Source: Atherinomorus stipes (Eukaryota > Chordata > Actinopteri > Atheriniformes > Atherinidae). Taken from it: a DNA stretch of 64,000 bases. A model generated the notes under the pieces. That model saw nothing but the letters and a program-made list of their open reading frames with translations. It did not search any database and had not been told where the DNA came from. Where the stretch lies: contig JALJCO010013385.1 of assembly GCA_023101725.1 (NCBI GenBank), forward strand, positions 34,648-98,647, given 5' to 3'. Of the stretch, positions 32,205 to 44,454 are shown in pieces. Position 1 is the first letter of the stretch, and every line of letters begins with the position of its first letter. The position numbers were made by a program, and so were the translations under genes.

Positions 32205-35200
32205 GGGGGGGGGGTCTGGGGCCTCTGGGTGGCTGCTGGGGCCCGGGTCTTGGGCTGTGCGGGCTTCCTCCTCCTTGCAGAGACGAAGCTGCATCTGCAT
32301 GACTGTATCACCATGGAGACCCTTTATTCTGATGATGACACTGAGATGCTGCTTCTACTAATAAGTACTTCTGTCTAGGTTTTACCTCTTTTCTGTGTAG
32401 TTCTGTGTGTGTATCTTTGATCCTACGATACTCCAGTAGATGTCTTTAGTAAGATGTCTTCAGCAAGGCTGCCTCCTGCAGGTCCTCCTGTAGGGGATGT
32501 AATTTTGCTTTCCAGCAAAGACCTTTGAATGTTGTTTATGGGTTTCTGCATAGAAGCATCAGCTGACTGTGTAAGTGTATCCATGTTTTTCTCTTTCATT
32601 CACTCTTTTCTATCTGTTCCACTTCTTATCATTTCTTCATTTCCCTCTTGTCAAGCCCAACAACACGATGTAAAATGCAGTTAAAAACATATAATTAAAG
32701 GGGAACTTCAGTTTTTTCAATCTGGATCTATTTTCTAGCATGAAATATGTACATTTCCTCCCCCAGACAGTTTTGGTGCAACTTCAATTCCTTCGGGAAA
32801 TATTTAGATCCACTCCAGATCAGCGTATGCGCGATATAATGGGAGAGATTGGGCAACCGCGTCCAGCCTCGAAGTAAGGCATTATCTGCCACAAACTCCT
32901 TCATTTCACCAATGTTACGAAATATTAGTTGAACCCCCCTGGGAGCTCAAAGCGGCTTTTTCATGGTGATTTGTCCTTTATTTACAGACGTTTACTTGTT
33001 ATGGCGTTGCATAATAGTGACGTCATCAAAGCCGGCGCTGTAAAAAGTTTGTAAATAAGGTCGAATCACCACGAAAAAGCGGCTTCGAGCTCACAGGGAG
33101 GGGTTCGACTATTGTTTGGTAACAAAACATTGGTGACATGAAGGAGTTTGTGGCAGATAATGTCTTATTTAGAGGCTGGACGCGGTTGCCCCATCACTGC
33201 CATTATATCGCGCCCACGCTGATCTGGAGTGGATCTAAATATCTGCTGAAGGAATTCAAGTTGCACCAAAACTGTCTGAGGGAGGAAATGAACGTATTTC
33301 AAGCTATACAATAGGTCCAGATTGAAAAAAACCAAAGTTCCCCTTTAATTAAATAAATAAAATGAATCAACTTAGAATATCAAGAGGAGTCTTATATGCA
33401 TGAAGCCCCTCTTGGCAAAGCAAATCTGTTCAGTACAACAAAGCAGCCAGATCATCATTCTGCTGCTACCTGCAAGACAGGACAAGTTAGGAAAAAATGT
33501 TTTAAAAATGCACCAATCATTTCTGCACTCATTGCATGTTTTGTTGTTTGTTGGGCTATTGGTCTTTAAAAACTCTTTTTACTGTAGTAAAAGTGACGAG
33601 CAATTCAACAGGTTACAGGCGAGACTGATCAATAAGAGTGATGGATTGGCTAGACAACAAAACAGGCTGTTTTGATACTAATACAATGGTGATGCATTCC
33701 AAATAAATAAGATGAGCCGGACATGAATTTAATTGTGGACTGTCAACCATTAGAGGCGTGACAATGAATGAATAAAGTTAATTAAGGAGAGGTCCCCCAA
33801 CAAGACAGGATCATTATTGTTGTCTTGGTCCATTTACCAGTGTCGTGATGTTTATTCTCACTGTAAAAGTCAGTTTTCCTACTTAGAAGTCATGTTGAAG
33901 AAAAACAAAAAACTGCATTAAAGTAGTCATGTTTTCCTTTTTTACAGGAACGTCTCAGGCAAATACAAACACATCATCTCCAACAGTACTCTGATCAGAT
34001 CAGGACGTCCTGCTGTCTACCAGCTGAGGACAAACAAGGACACATTTGGATCTCTGACCAGGACGACTGTTGGAGAAAAAGATGTGAACAAAATCAATAA
34101 AACCATCTTACTGGTTGGAGAAACAGGAGCAGGAAAATCTTCTCTGGTCAACGTTCTGGTCAACTACAGCATGGGAGTGAAGTGGGAGGATGGAGTCTGG
34201 TTTCAGATGGTAGAGGAGGAGGAGGAGGGAGGCCAGACATCAGATGTGATGGTGTACCAGATCTTTGGGTTTAAAGGTAAAACTCTGCCCTACTCTCTGA
34301 CCATCATCGATACTCCTGGATTTGGCGACACCAGAGGAATCGAACATGATGTTGCCATCAGTCAGGGATTATTAGACCTGTTTAGATCAGGTGATGCAGT
34401 TCATGAGATCAATGCAGTAGGTCTGGTGATGAAGGCCAGTGAAAACCGAGTCAGTGGTCGACTGATGTACGTCTATAATTCAGTGACGTCTCTGTTTGGA
34501 AAAAACCTGGAGAAAAACATCGTAGCTCTCATCACACACTCGGATGGAAGAAAACCTAAAAATGCTCTTCAGGCTCTGGAAGTTGCAAAAATTGAAATTT
34601 CCAAAAATGAGAAGAACCAGCCGGTTTACTTCCTGTTCAACAACTGTCAGCAAGAAGACCGAACGAGGGAGGAGGAGGAACCTCTGAAAGCTGATTATCA
34701 AATATCAAAGAGTGGAATGAAGACGTTCACAGACTTTCTGGAGAAAACTGGACCTCAGAAAGTGGGGACAACGACCGAAGTTCTGAGTAATCGTATCAGA
34801 CTGACAGCCTGCATCCAGAACCTGCAGGACAGAATCCAGACGACTGAAGAGAAACAGACAGAAATCAGACAGATTCAAAAAGCTCTGAAGATGCAAGAAG
34901 AGGAGAAGAAGAGGCGTGAAGAAAAGATAAAGAAGTGTGAAAAAGTGATGACGAAGCATGACGAAGAGATAAATAAATGTGTAGAAGAGAAGAAGAATCA
35001 TGATAAAGAGATGAAGAAGCTTGAAGACAAGAAAAGGGAGCATGAAGAGATTAAAAAGAAGCACGATGAAGAGATGAAGAAGAGTCAAGAAGCTCTGAAG
35101 AAGCATGAAGAAGAGATGGAGAAGAACAAGAACTTCACTGTAGAGGTCGATGAGGTCTACAAGGAGAAAGAAGCCATTGATGGTGGGTGGAGGGTGTTCG

Positions 35201-35973
35201 GAGGTTATCGGGGAGCCGTCAGCTGTCCAGTCTGTCAGGAGACCTGTCACCATCCTGGATGTACCATAACCCCGAGCGCAGGACTCTGTGAGGTGATGAA
35301 AGATGGCCGCTGCACTGTTTGTACCAGGAAGTGTCCGGCATCAGTTCATGTGAAAGATACATGGAAATATGTGGCCAAGACCAGGAGAGTTAAGAAGACT
35401 CTGGAAGATGTCAAGAAGAAGTATGAAGACAATGAAAAACAATTAAAAAAACAGTTGAGTCGTCTGACTAATTGTGAAGAGCAAATTGGACAACTGATGG
35501 AGAAGTCTCGACTGCAGGAAGCCGCCTATCAAAGGAGTAAAACAGAACAAGAGGACCTGTCGACCCGCTTGGAGAATCTAGAAGAAGAAAAGAAGAGGTT
35601 GACATCAGAGATGTCTCAGCTGCTGAATGAAGCCGATAAAAAGACAGAAAATCAGAACCTGTCGACCCCCCTGGAGTCTCTTCAAAGCAGGTCGATGGAG
35701 AAGTTGGAGAATCTTAAAGAAGAAATGAAGAAGCTGAGATCAGAGAAGTCTGAGCTGCTGGATGAAGCCTACCAACATGTTATCAGACTGCAGCAGATCG
35801 CCCTGAAGGTGGACTCTGTGTCCACTTATGTCCACCTGGACTTCCTGATAGAGAAGATGAAGGAGAACGGAGACACAGAGAAGGTCCAGAAGCTGGAGGA
35901 GATGAAGAGGAGAATGGATGAAGGAACCAGAGCTGCTCTGGATTACCGGCTGAGTGCTCAGAAAGCCCAGTAA
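31646..35973 (+). CDS. AIG1/septin-like GTPase with Cys/His cluster, copy 2, intact; exons 31646-31656 and 33948-35973
   Basis: The upstream exon (31611-31656) follows TTTTCTCCAG and ends at GTGAGT. It supplies ATG GCA ACA CT, and the main exon begins after TTTTTTACAG at 33948, restoring phase to give 678 codons. Residues about 56-235 form the G domain: P-loop GETGAGKS (61-68), DTPG (125-128), THSDG (200-204) in place of the usual NKxD. Charged coiled coil follows, including a 71-residue expansion (about 327-397) of K/E/H-rich repeats absent from the other two copies. Then come C430, C433, C437, H438, C442, C451, C459, C462, C466 and H471, a likely zinc-binding module, and a second coiled coil with LLDEAYQHV near the C-terminus. 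No signal peptide or membrane segment is seen, so it is probably cytosolic. The family name is unknown to me; a GIMAP-like defence role is only inferred. Confidence 0.85.
32142..32214. repeat. (GT)n followed by a G-run
   Basis: About 30 GT units run straight into twelve consecutive G, inside the GC-rich body of retroposon copy E. Open frames through it are low-complexity artefacts. Confidence 0.95.
32699..33344. mobile_element. Fold-back element with TTAA target duplication
   Basis: AGGGGAACTT at the left and its complement AAGTTCCCCT at the right are each flanked by TTAA (32695-32698, 33345-33348). The two arms, about 285 bases each, are near-complementary along their whole length, leaving a spacer of only about 60 bases near 32990-33045. 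It is non-coding. TTAA specificity suggests piggyBac or Kolobok mobilisation. A relative at 63132-64000 shares most of the arm sequence. Confidence 0.85.
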
Positions 35974-36129
35974 GGCAGTAGGACCGTGTCCATGGATCAC
36001 TCCCATCTGTTTTCCATGTTCAAACATGGGTGACAAACTCCAAGAGTCATGACCACATCACCCCATCCTGCCTGCCTAAAGATGTTTCTAATCGTTCTTA
36101 AATGCTTACCTCCCTTTAGGCCCCCAGTA

Positions 36130-36545
36130 TAAGCCAACTGATGCAGCCATTTACCTGCCCCCACCCCAGAGGTCAGCCCATCAGCTGCTGGCCAGAGTAA
36201 AACTGAAATCTAGAGGGGACAGAGTTCTCTGTGACCTCTGAAACCGTGGAATAACCTTCCTCTCTCACTGAGATCTTCACCATCTCTGGGACAGTTTAAA
36301 ACTAGGCTGAAATCTTTTTTTTTCCACATTTACAGTATCATAGCTAGTATTTTAGAGTTTTATCTTGGTTGGACAAATCTTTTAAGTTGTTCTTACTATG
36401 CTTTTTATCTGTAGTATTTTGGTTTTCCATATTTTATGTGTTTTCCTTTCATTTTTAATTCTTTTTAACAGTCTAGTCTTTTAACTTCCACTCAGTGCTG
36501 TTGATGTTGTAAAGCACTTTGGTCAACAGAAGTTTTAAACTGTGC
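36130..36545 (+). mobile_element. L2-type LINE 3' fragment downstream of GTPase copy 2
   Basis: A decayed frame near 36240-36310 encodes a PWNNLPLS-like block followed by an FKTRLK-like block, matching the C-terminus of L2 reverse transcriptases. The sequence ends with TGTAAAGCACTTTGGTCAAC, the typical L2 tail. It falls in the likely 3' UTR or flank of the gene that stops at 35973. Confidence 0.65.
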
Positions 36546-36706
36546 AAAAGTTGTGTGAAAGTGTTTCCCTTCGTCCTGATTTCTTATTTTTTTGCATGTT
36601 TGTCACATTTAAATGTTTAAGATCATCAAACAAATTTAAATATTAGACAAAGATAACACAAATAAACAGAATATGCAGTTTTTAAATTAAGTTTTTTATT
36701 AATAAG

Positions 36707-36741
<35 letters not shown>

Positions 36742-38342
36742 GGGGGGGGGTTGTAACTTTAATACTGATTTAAAGACCTAAATTTGCTAATCTCATCAAA
36801 TATGTCTGACTTGGTTATTGAAGACAAAGTTTACACATTTACAAACTTGCAGTCTTTAGTTCGGAGCAAAGTTCAGAAACATCCCATAGTGATGGGTAGA
36901 TGAGGCCTCATGAGGCGGTGCAGCACATTCCCCAAACTGCAGAGATCCTGCATCAGTACTGGGTCAACACTGACACCTACTGGATCTCCAACGTCATTGC
37001 AGGCAGTCTGGTTGAGAGATTCACCTGCCACTGATTCTATGACCCAGTACAGGAGTCTGCAAGCTGCCGCTCCAGAGGCACAACCGGGTCTATGGACCTT
37101 CCACATGGTTCAGTAACACTGACAAGAAATGATGAGGAACCAACGACTATTCTCAGATATTTACTAAGTGAAAAATGCAGGTTTAGCAGTTTTTCTTTTT
37201 GGAATAATCACACTGAATTTCCACAATATGACACTAAAAGTCCCAGTAAAAATGTTTGTAGATCTATTTCTGTTGACATAACCTTGGAAATTATTGCTCT
37301 GCATTTATTACATATATCTATATTTTAATTTATTTGTGAATCTTTTCTTATACTGATTTTATTATATTGAGACACACAGTCTCAATAGAACAAAATCTCA
37401 AACAAGAAAATGTAACTAACCTCTTTTTTGAAAAGATTTTTCCTAAACTTAAAAGTAAAAATAAAACCGTGGTTCTTTTAAATATATTATAATATTCACA
37501 TTATAAGTATTTATAAAATTATAAGCTATATTTTATCTGAAGGCCACAGAACATTTGCGGCTCTGGACGCAGTTTATTTAGCTGAGTTCAGGTGAAAAAT
37601 GGCTCTTTGGATTGTTCACGTTTCAGACCCCCCAGCTTGTATATACACATATCATTTAACTTGTATATTGTGTTATTTTACATTTTAATCATTTACAGCA
37701 TCTTTATTATCAATATTACAGTTGTAACTCTGCTGTAATGTTAACATACATTTAAATAATGGTTCATGACTGATTTTTTTTTTTAAAAAAAAGAGGTTGT
37801 TAGAAATGGGATGTTTTCATTGTGTTAAAAAATGATTAAATTCATGTTAAAAATGTGTTTGTAAAAAGATAATGTTTTATTTCATGATGTAAAAACGAAA
37901 AAGGAGAAACTATTTTTATTTAGAGCATGTTTCCCAATCCTGGTCCTCTGCTCCTGCTCTGCATGTTTTAGTTCTGTCCGACTTCAGCATTTCTAATGGA
38001 TTAACTGATGTGCTTATCAGGTTATTTGCAAGCTTGTCTGTTTCTCAATTCCTACTTTGCATACTGCGTACTTGTAAACTTGTAAGTACAGACTTGAAGT
38101 CCACACTCGTTCACAAGGATGGACCACTGCATACTTGACAGATGAGGACAACGCAAACTTGTGACATCACCACCCGCAGTGCAGCCAGAGCTGCCCGTCA
38201 ACATGAAAATAATATTGTATTATTTATTCTATTATTCCACAGCGGTTGGTTATTTATTGTTGTGGAGATAAATCAATCCTACTAATAAAAACAATGAAAA
38301 TAACTGCTGCAAAACAATTAAGTGGATGTTTTTTAATTTACA
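36546..38342. other. Gene-free stretch with simple repeats
   Basis: A (TG)n plus G-run lies at about 36709-36750. GAGGCCTCATGAGGCGGTGC at about 36901 and TTTCCCAATCCTGGTCCTCTG at about 37929 resemble common teleost dispersed repeats. The rest is AT-rich, without a gene. Confidence 0.4.
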
Positions 38343-40680
38343 CGTTTTCCTGTGATGTCATCAGCTCCGTCGTGGCTAAACTACAAACACAGCATCCAAA
38401 CTCATTCATGGCGATCTCTGGAGACTTCAACAACGTCCCTCTCTGCTATGTTGCCATCTTTCCAGCAGTTTGTCAGCTGCTCCACCAGAGAAAATAAGAT
38501 GTTGGACTTATTTTATGCAAATACTAAGAATGCATACAGCTCCTCTGCCCTGCCTCCTTTAGGAAGATCAGATCATAATCTGGTTCTTCTCACCTCCACC
38601 TACAAGCCCATCGTTCAGCAGCAACCAGTCATTAGGAGGACGATTAAAACCTGGTCTACTGAGGCTGAAGATGCTCTGAGAGGGGTGCTTTGAGGCCACA
38701 GACTGGAATGTCCTCTGTGAACCTCATGGAGATGACATCGACACCATGACTGAGTGTGTGACAGATTACATAAACTTCTGTGTGGACAGCATCGTTCCAA
38801 CAAGAACAGTGAGGTGCTTCCCCAATAACAAACCCTGGATCACCAGTGACCTGAAAAAGCTGCTGAACATCAAAAAGAAAGCTTTCAGGGATGGAGACAG
38901 GGAGTTACTGAAGACCACACAAAAACAACTGAAAACACAGACTAAGAAGTGAAGGAGGACGACAGGAAGAAGTTGGAGAGCAGCTCCAGCAGAACAACGT
39001 GAGGGATGTGTGGTCGGGAATGAAGAAAATCACTGGCTTCAAGTTAAAGGGGGACCAGACTGATGGAGGTCTGGACAGAGCTAACGAACTGAACATGTTC
39101 TTCAATAGGTTCAGTTCCCCCCCTGCCGACAACCCAGCACACCACACACCCTCCATGAGCCCACAGCTTTCCTGTCCCACCTCCACTCTGTCACCCTGCA
39201 CCTCAGTCATGGACCTGAACACAGCCTCCTCTCCCCCCACATCAGGACATCCTGAGACCTCTTTTGCCTCCACCTCCAGCCTGACTGTCTCCTGTGACCA
39301 GGTCAAGAAACAACTAGAAAAACTGAACCGGAACAAGGCTGCAGGTCCAGATGGTGTCAGTCCCAGAGTTCTCAAGACCTGCTCAGAACAACTATGTTCG
39401 GTTCTCCAGCACCTTTTTAACACCAGCCTGAGACAGAACAGAGTTCCTGTGCTGTGGAAAACATCCTGTCTTGTTCCTGTCCCTAAAAAACCACAACCAG
39501 CTGAACTAAATGACTACAGACCAGTTGCCCTGACATCTCACATCATGAAAGTCCTGGAGAGACTCTTACTGGCTCACCTCAACAAGCAAGTCAACACCTT
39601 TCAGGACCCATTACAGTTCGCATATCGTAATGGGCTTGGGGTTGAAGACGCCATCATCTTCCTGCTTCAGAGAGCCCACTCTCATCTGGACCAGTCAGGC
39701 AGCACTTTGAGGGTCATGTTCTTTGATTTTTCAAGTGCATTTAATACTATTCAGCCTGCTTTGCTATGTCAGAAGCTCCATAACTTCCAGGTGGATCCTC
39801 CACAACCACCTGGATTTACGACTACCTAACAAACAGACCACAGTTTGTGAGACTGAAAGGTTGTGTGTCTGAGATGGTGGTCAGCAGCACTGGAGCACCA
39901 CAAGGAACTGTACTCTCACCATTCCTCTTTACACTGTACACCTCAGACTTCCAGTACAACTCTGAGTCCTGTCATCTGCAGAAATATTCTGATGACTCTG
40001 CTGTTGTGGGGTGTATCAGTGATGGACAAGAAGCTGAGTACAGGGAACTTGTCAATCAGTTTGTGAAATGGTGCAGTAACAATCAGCTCATCTTAAATAC
40101 CAGCAAGACTAAAGAGATTATTGTTGACTTCAGGAGAAGCAAGAATAAGCAGCATAGTCCTGTCTACATCCTGGAAGAGGAGGTGGAGGTGGTGGAGAAC
40201 TACAAATACCTGGAGTTCAGCTGGACAACAGACTAGACTGGAAATGCAACACTGACTACATCTACAAGAAAGGTCAGAGCAGACTCTACTTCTTAAGGAA
40301 GCTGAGATCATTCAACGTCTGCACCAAGATGTTGCAGATCTTCTACAAGTCTGTTGTGGAAAGTGCAATCAGCTTTGCAGCATCTGCTGGGGCAGCAGCA
40401 TCAGAACCAGAGACTTGAAGAAACTAAACAAGCTGATCAAGAAAGCTGGTTCTGTGCTGGGGATAACTCTGGAGCTGCTGGAGATGATCGTTCAAAAAAG
40501 AATGCTGCACAAGCTGATGAAGATGATGGAGGATTCTTCCTCCTCTCCACAACACAGTGAAGAATCAACAGAGTGTGTTCAGTGGGAGGCTGCGTCAGGT
40601 TCGCTGTAGGACGGAGAGATACAGAAATTCATTCCTGCCAGCAACCATCACCCTAAAGAACAAGACTAACTGACTTATTA
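38343..40680 (+). mobile_element. Rex1-like LINE, 5'-truncated and frameshifted
   Basis: Coding blocks continue through several frames. The endonuclease end is seen as SGDFN and GRSDHNLV. The RT follows with KAAGPDGVSPRVLK, DYRPVALTS, FDFSSAFNTIQPALL, GAPQGTVLSPFLFTLYTSDF, then YSDDSAVV at the catalytic box and NTSKTKEIIVDFR. The segment after 40236 shifts frame again. The YSDD-type box and the FNTIQP block are typical of Rex1-group elements of fish. At least four frame breaks (near 38690, 38950, 39830, 40235) make it non-functional. Confidence 0.85.
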
Positions 40681-41316
40681 TTATGTTATTATTTCATATT
40701 AATGTTATATTGTTAAAACAAAAACAACAGAAAAAAAAGAAAAAAGAGAGAGCTTCTTGCAATGTTGAAATGACCTTCTGGGAGGAATACAGTATTTTTC
40801 ATTTTATTTCATTTCATATCTACCATCTAAAGTACTTCTACTCTACATTGTCTGAAGACCCTCGATCCGTGGATGGTATAAATTGGGAAAACCAGCTCTC
40901 CAGTAAGGGGTTTAGCAGCTAAAAGTCCCTAAGGGTTATTAACCTCAGTGGGTTTGACTTAGATCCAGCGGATCTAAGCTGGTGGCGTGGACTATTCTCC
41001 AGACAGCTAACTGCCTTCATTCGATAGGGTCTGCCCTGCTACAGCTGTGGCCTCTCACAGGTGAACAACCTACCCCGGACACCCTCCCAGCCACCCTACT
41101 CCTCGACAGCTGTCCCCTAAATGTCTTTGAGCACTTGTTCAGATCCGGAATATTTAACATCCAGGAAAGAACAGGATGTCAGGACATGTTAGTTTGGCTA
41201 TAACCAACCTGTAAGGACCTTAAAGTTGTTAAAACAGGTAAAAAAAAAATTTCTAGACCACCTTACTTCCCTATGTGAGGGTAGCAACCACTGAACTGTG
41301 AAATGTGAAATAATCA
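40681..41316. other. Gene-free stretch
   Basis: An A-rich tract at about 40715-40750 could be the tail of the preceding LINE or of another retroposon. No gene was recognised. Confidence 0.35.
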
Positions 41317-41637
41317 CTAATTATTCTTCATGCAGGTTAAATTTATTGAAGCAATATAGCAGGGGATAAAAAGGTATAAACAGCTTAAAATCAACAAAAG
41401 TACAATCAGGTAACAATTTATAAAACCCAGTAAAAATGAAATAATCATCTGTCTCCAAAGCCTTGCTCTAATTGCGGGTTCCGATTCTGTAATATAATTC
41501 AAAACTGAATAATAGAAATTAAATCCTGTAATATAAATCCCTATAATCAAAGAAAATCCAACAATTCCCAAATTAATCAGAATAATCTCATCACAATCTA
41601 CCATCCTAACTTCTCCATTCTGTGTAAAATTTCTCAC
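41317..41637 (-). other. 106-codon frame with two hydrophobic segments, unassigned
   Basis: This minus-strand frame predicts two membrane-spanning stretches (about residues 18-42, IILINLGIVGFSLIIGIYI; about 68-92, ISFLLGFINCYLIVLLLILS) joined by a charged loop. No family was recognised and no upstream exon was defined. AT-rich DNA readily gives hydrophobic frames by chance, so this may not be a gene. Confidence 0.2.
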
Positions 41638-42249
41638 AAATCAATCCTAATTATCTCTCACTCTACCTTTAAGTATTGAAAGTCCTTTGGAAACTCAAAG
41701 CTGATAACCTGTTATAAAATTTAGGAGAGTGGTCCAAAGTCCAATCCCGTGCGCTCAGGTTTTCACCCCAAATCCATTCGAATTGTGTACCCCAGTGACA
41801 GCTATGTTCTTGCCCCTTCGTCCTCCGGGGTTAAGCTGTCCCTGTCAGAAGCACAAGGCTAATGCTAAGGTCTGATCTGTCTACCTCTGCTGGCCTGTGT
41901 GGGGACTGGCTCTTGTAGACCTCAGATATTCGAGCTCCGATCCGATGGCAACATGTTACATGTCATTACACATCACACTTGTTTATTCCACGATAAAGAC
42001 AGTAGGGGCCAATGCAGGGTTCAGGGTCTTCCCCAGAAACACCACAGTGTATGATCAGAAGAATCAGTCTCCTGACTTTTAGCTTGCTCCTCCACCGGAG
42101 CTACAGCTCACCATGTATACATTACATCATCAAATCTTTACAGAACTAAAGGAAAGAAAACAGGGCATTTATCAGCAGTGAAGGTTTTAACATCATGTGG
42201 GATCATTAAATGTGATGCAGTTTTCAACCCTGTTCTGGATTCCTTTAAT
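41638..42249. other. 3' flank of GTPase copy 3
   Basis: No gene was recognised. If transcribed, part of this would be the 3' UTR of the minus-strand GTPase gene. Confidence 0.35.
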
Positions 42250-43864
42250 TTATTTAGCTAAACTTTTGATTCCTTCAATTATTTTACTGCCCAGGTATCC
42301 AAATCTGTATCTCAGAGATTGCTGGAGTCCTTCATCCATGCTACTCTTCATCTCCTCCAGCTTCTGGACCTTCTCTGTGTCTCCATTCTCCTTCAGGTTC
42401 TCTATCAGCAAGTCCAGGTGGACGAATGTTGACACTGAATTCACATTCAGGGCGATCTGCTCCAGTTTGATAATGTGTTGGTAGGCTTCATCCAGCAAAT
42501 CAACCTTCTCCTTTTTGAGATTTTTCCTCCTCGTTTCGAAGCTTTGACAGGAGAGTCTGGCTCTGGTCTCGATCTGCTTCATACTTCTCTTTTAGCTTCT
42601 TGATGGTCTGTTTAATTTTCTTGGTCTTGATCACATATTTCTTTTTTTCTTTCACATGATCTGATGCAGGACACTTCCCGGTACAAACGGTGCAGCAGCC
42701 ATCTTTCATCACCTCACAGTGTTTTGGATACCAGGCCAGTGTGCATCCAGGGTAGTGGCAGTTCTCCTCACAGATGGTACAGCAGACTGCTCCACCAAAC
42801 ATGAAGAACCACATCCCTCCTTCAATGTCTTCCTTTTCCTTGTAGGGTACATCTACTTCAACTTCAAAACTCTCACCTGTTCTTAGTTTCTTTTCGTTTT
42901 CCTCCAGACCTTTCTGGGTCTGCTGGATCTGGATCTGCTTCAGTTTAAGCAGCTGAATTCTGTCTTTCATGTTGTTGATGCAGGCTGATAATCTGATCCT
43001 CTCATTCAGGACGACCACAGCTTCCTCCAGCTTCTGAGGTTCATTCTTATCCAGGAAATCTGTGAATCTTTCCATTCCTCTCATTGTTACTCTCCATGCT
43101 TGTTCTAATCCAAGCTCAGTGTCCTCGGTTCTCTTTGTGTTCAAGCAGTTGTTGAACACAAAGTGAACCGGCTGGTCACTCTCAGTTCTGGCACATTTAA
43201 CGCCTGCGTCTTGAAGAGCTCCGAGAGCGTCTGTTGGAGGCATGCCATCTGAGTGTGTGATAAAAGCTACGATCTTTTCCTCCAGGTCTTTTCCAAACAG
43301 AGACATCACTGAGTTGAAGATGTACAAGAGTCGGTCACTCAGTCGATTGTCACTGGCCTTCAGCACCAGACCCACTGCATGAATTTCCTGAATATCTGAA
43401 CGAAACAAGTCATATAATTTTTGATTGATCACAGAATCACGTTCAAGTTGTCTGGTGTCTCCAAATCCAGGAGTATCGATGATGGTCAGAGAGTAGGGCA
43501 CAGTTTTATCTTTAAACCCAAAGATCTCATAGACTGTCACCTTTGATGTTGAACTTCCTGAATTTGAGTTTGGTTTTTTGTCTTGTATGATCTCAAACCA
43601 TTCATTGTTTTCCTTCTTTATCCCCATTACGTAGTTAGCAAGAGAGTTGATCAAGGTAGACTTTCCTGATCCTGTCTCTCCAACCAGCAGGATGGTTTTA
43701 TTTGGCTTGCTCGGATCTTTTTCACCTAGAGTGCATCTTCTGAGAAGACTGTCCTCCCCCTCTTCGAGGTTCACCACATTTAGTGTCAATCGATAGCGGA
43801 CTGGTGGTCCCTTATCAATGACAGCATTTCTGAGAATATAATCTATGGACGCCATATTGAGCCT
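42250..43864 (-). CDS. AIG1/septin-like GTPase with Cys/His cluster, copy 3, late frameshift
   Basis: The exon starts after a TATATTTCAG acceptor at 43865. Its own ATG is at 43855, unlike copy 2, whose start is in a separate upstream exon. The G domain has GETGSGKST, DTPGFGDTR and THSDG. The linker is shorter than in copy 2. The Cys/His cluster keeps the same spacing (CTIC, ENCHYPGC, CEVMKDG, CTVC, then KC and H). After 451 codons a one-base change near 42521-42532, beside an A5 run on the coding strand, shifts the frame to a stop at 42500. In the other frame the conserved LLDEAYQHIIKLEQIAL and EKVQKLEEM C-terminal coiled coil continues to a stop at 42250. Either the C-terminus is lost or the base is an error. 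It is more diverged from copies 1 and 2 than they are from each other. Confidence 0.8.
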
Positions 43865-44039
43865 CTGAAATATAAAGAGAGAAACAAAGTTAAAAGCTGA
43901 ACAAAAAAAAAATCAAGAAAACTCATCATAGTTTCATTACTTAATAATAAAAAGCATTGCTTTTGTAGTATTTTGAGCACCATGCGCCCTGCTGAAAAAA
44001 ACAGCTTGACCAGCTAAAATGTTGTAAAACACACCTTGG

Positions 44040-44450
44040 ACCAGCTATATCTAACTGTTCAGGCTGTTTTTTTCAGCAGGACAGTGCACACACTGAACAG
44101 TCACTGGTGTAGTGAACATATTACACCAATTTTAAAATCATTGTTTTTTCTCCATGTGCATTTGAGGATTAATTTTGATCTTCTTTTAGTTCTTTATAAA
44201 TGTCTTAATGGTCTTGGTCCTTTTTTATCTAACATGCTTTTAAAGCAACCCTTACCGATCTTGTATTTCAGAAAGCACAGCAAAATTATCTGAGTATCAA
44301 CAGTTCCGCCTCACTCCAAAGACCCACCCCCCCATTCCCTCCGCCTCCTACTGCGGAAGCAAAGGTCTGACAGGCAGGTCCCTAGGCCAATCCTAGGCGA
44401 TGGTCATACTGCAGGGATTGGTTGGAGTTTTCACTGAAAATTTAGACATA
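44040..44450 (+). mobile_element. L2-type LINE fragment, rearranged
   Basis: 44110-44235 matches 45830-45960 of the next element (ACACCA.TTTTAAAATC, TATAAATGTCTTAATGGTCTTGG), encoding [12 protein letters not shown]. It then continues with AAGCAACCCTTACCGAT, the inverted form of sequence at about 46413-46428, and with GGATTGGTTGGAGTTTTCA, which recurs in direct orientation at about 46266. It is a scrambled piece of the same LINE family. Confidence 0.7.
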
Positions 44451-44454
44451 GGTC

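Larger units (their letters stand above)
31870..33510 (+). mobile_element. Non-coding poly(A) retroposon, copy E, in the intron of GTPase copy 2
   Basis: The GC-rich body (about 31990-32270, with CTGCTGGGGCC and GGGGGGCTTCGG) is followed by GCAGAGACGAAGCTGCATCT, a single partial 37-bp unit, CCTGCAGGTCCTCCTGTAGG and the conserved 3' region ending GACAGGACAAGTTAGGAAAAAA. The 3' region is split by the TTAA element at 32699-33344. The 5' limit is uncertain. The tandem array present in copies A and C is not expanded here. Confidence 0.75.

Noticed and set aside
31868..32378. Several overlapping frames through the (GT)n tract
   Set aside because: Alternating Val/Cys or Thr/His runs from a dinucleotide repeat; not coding.
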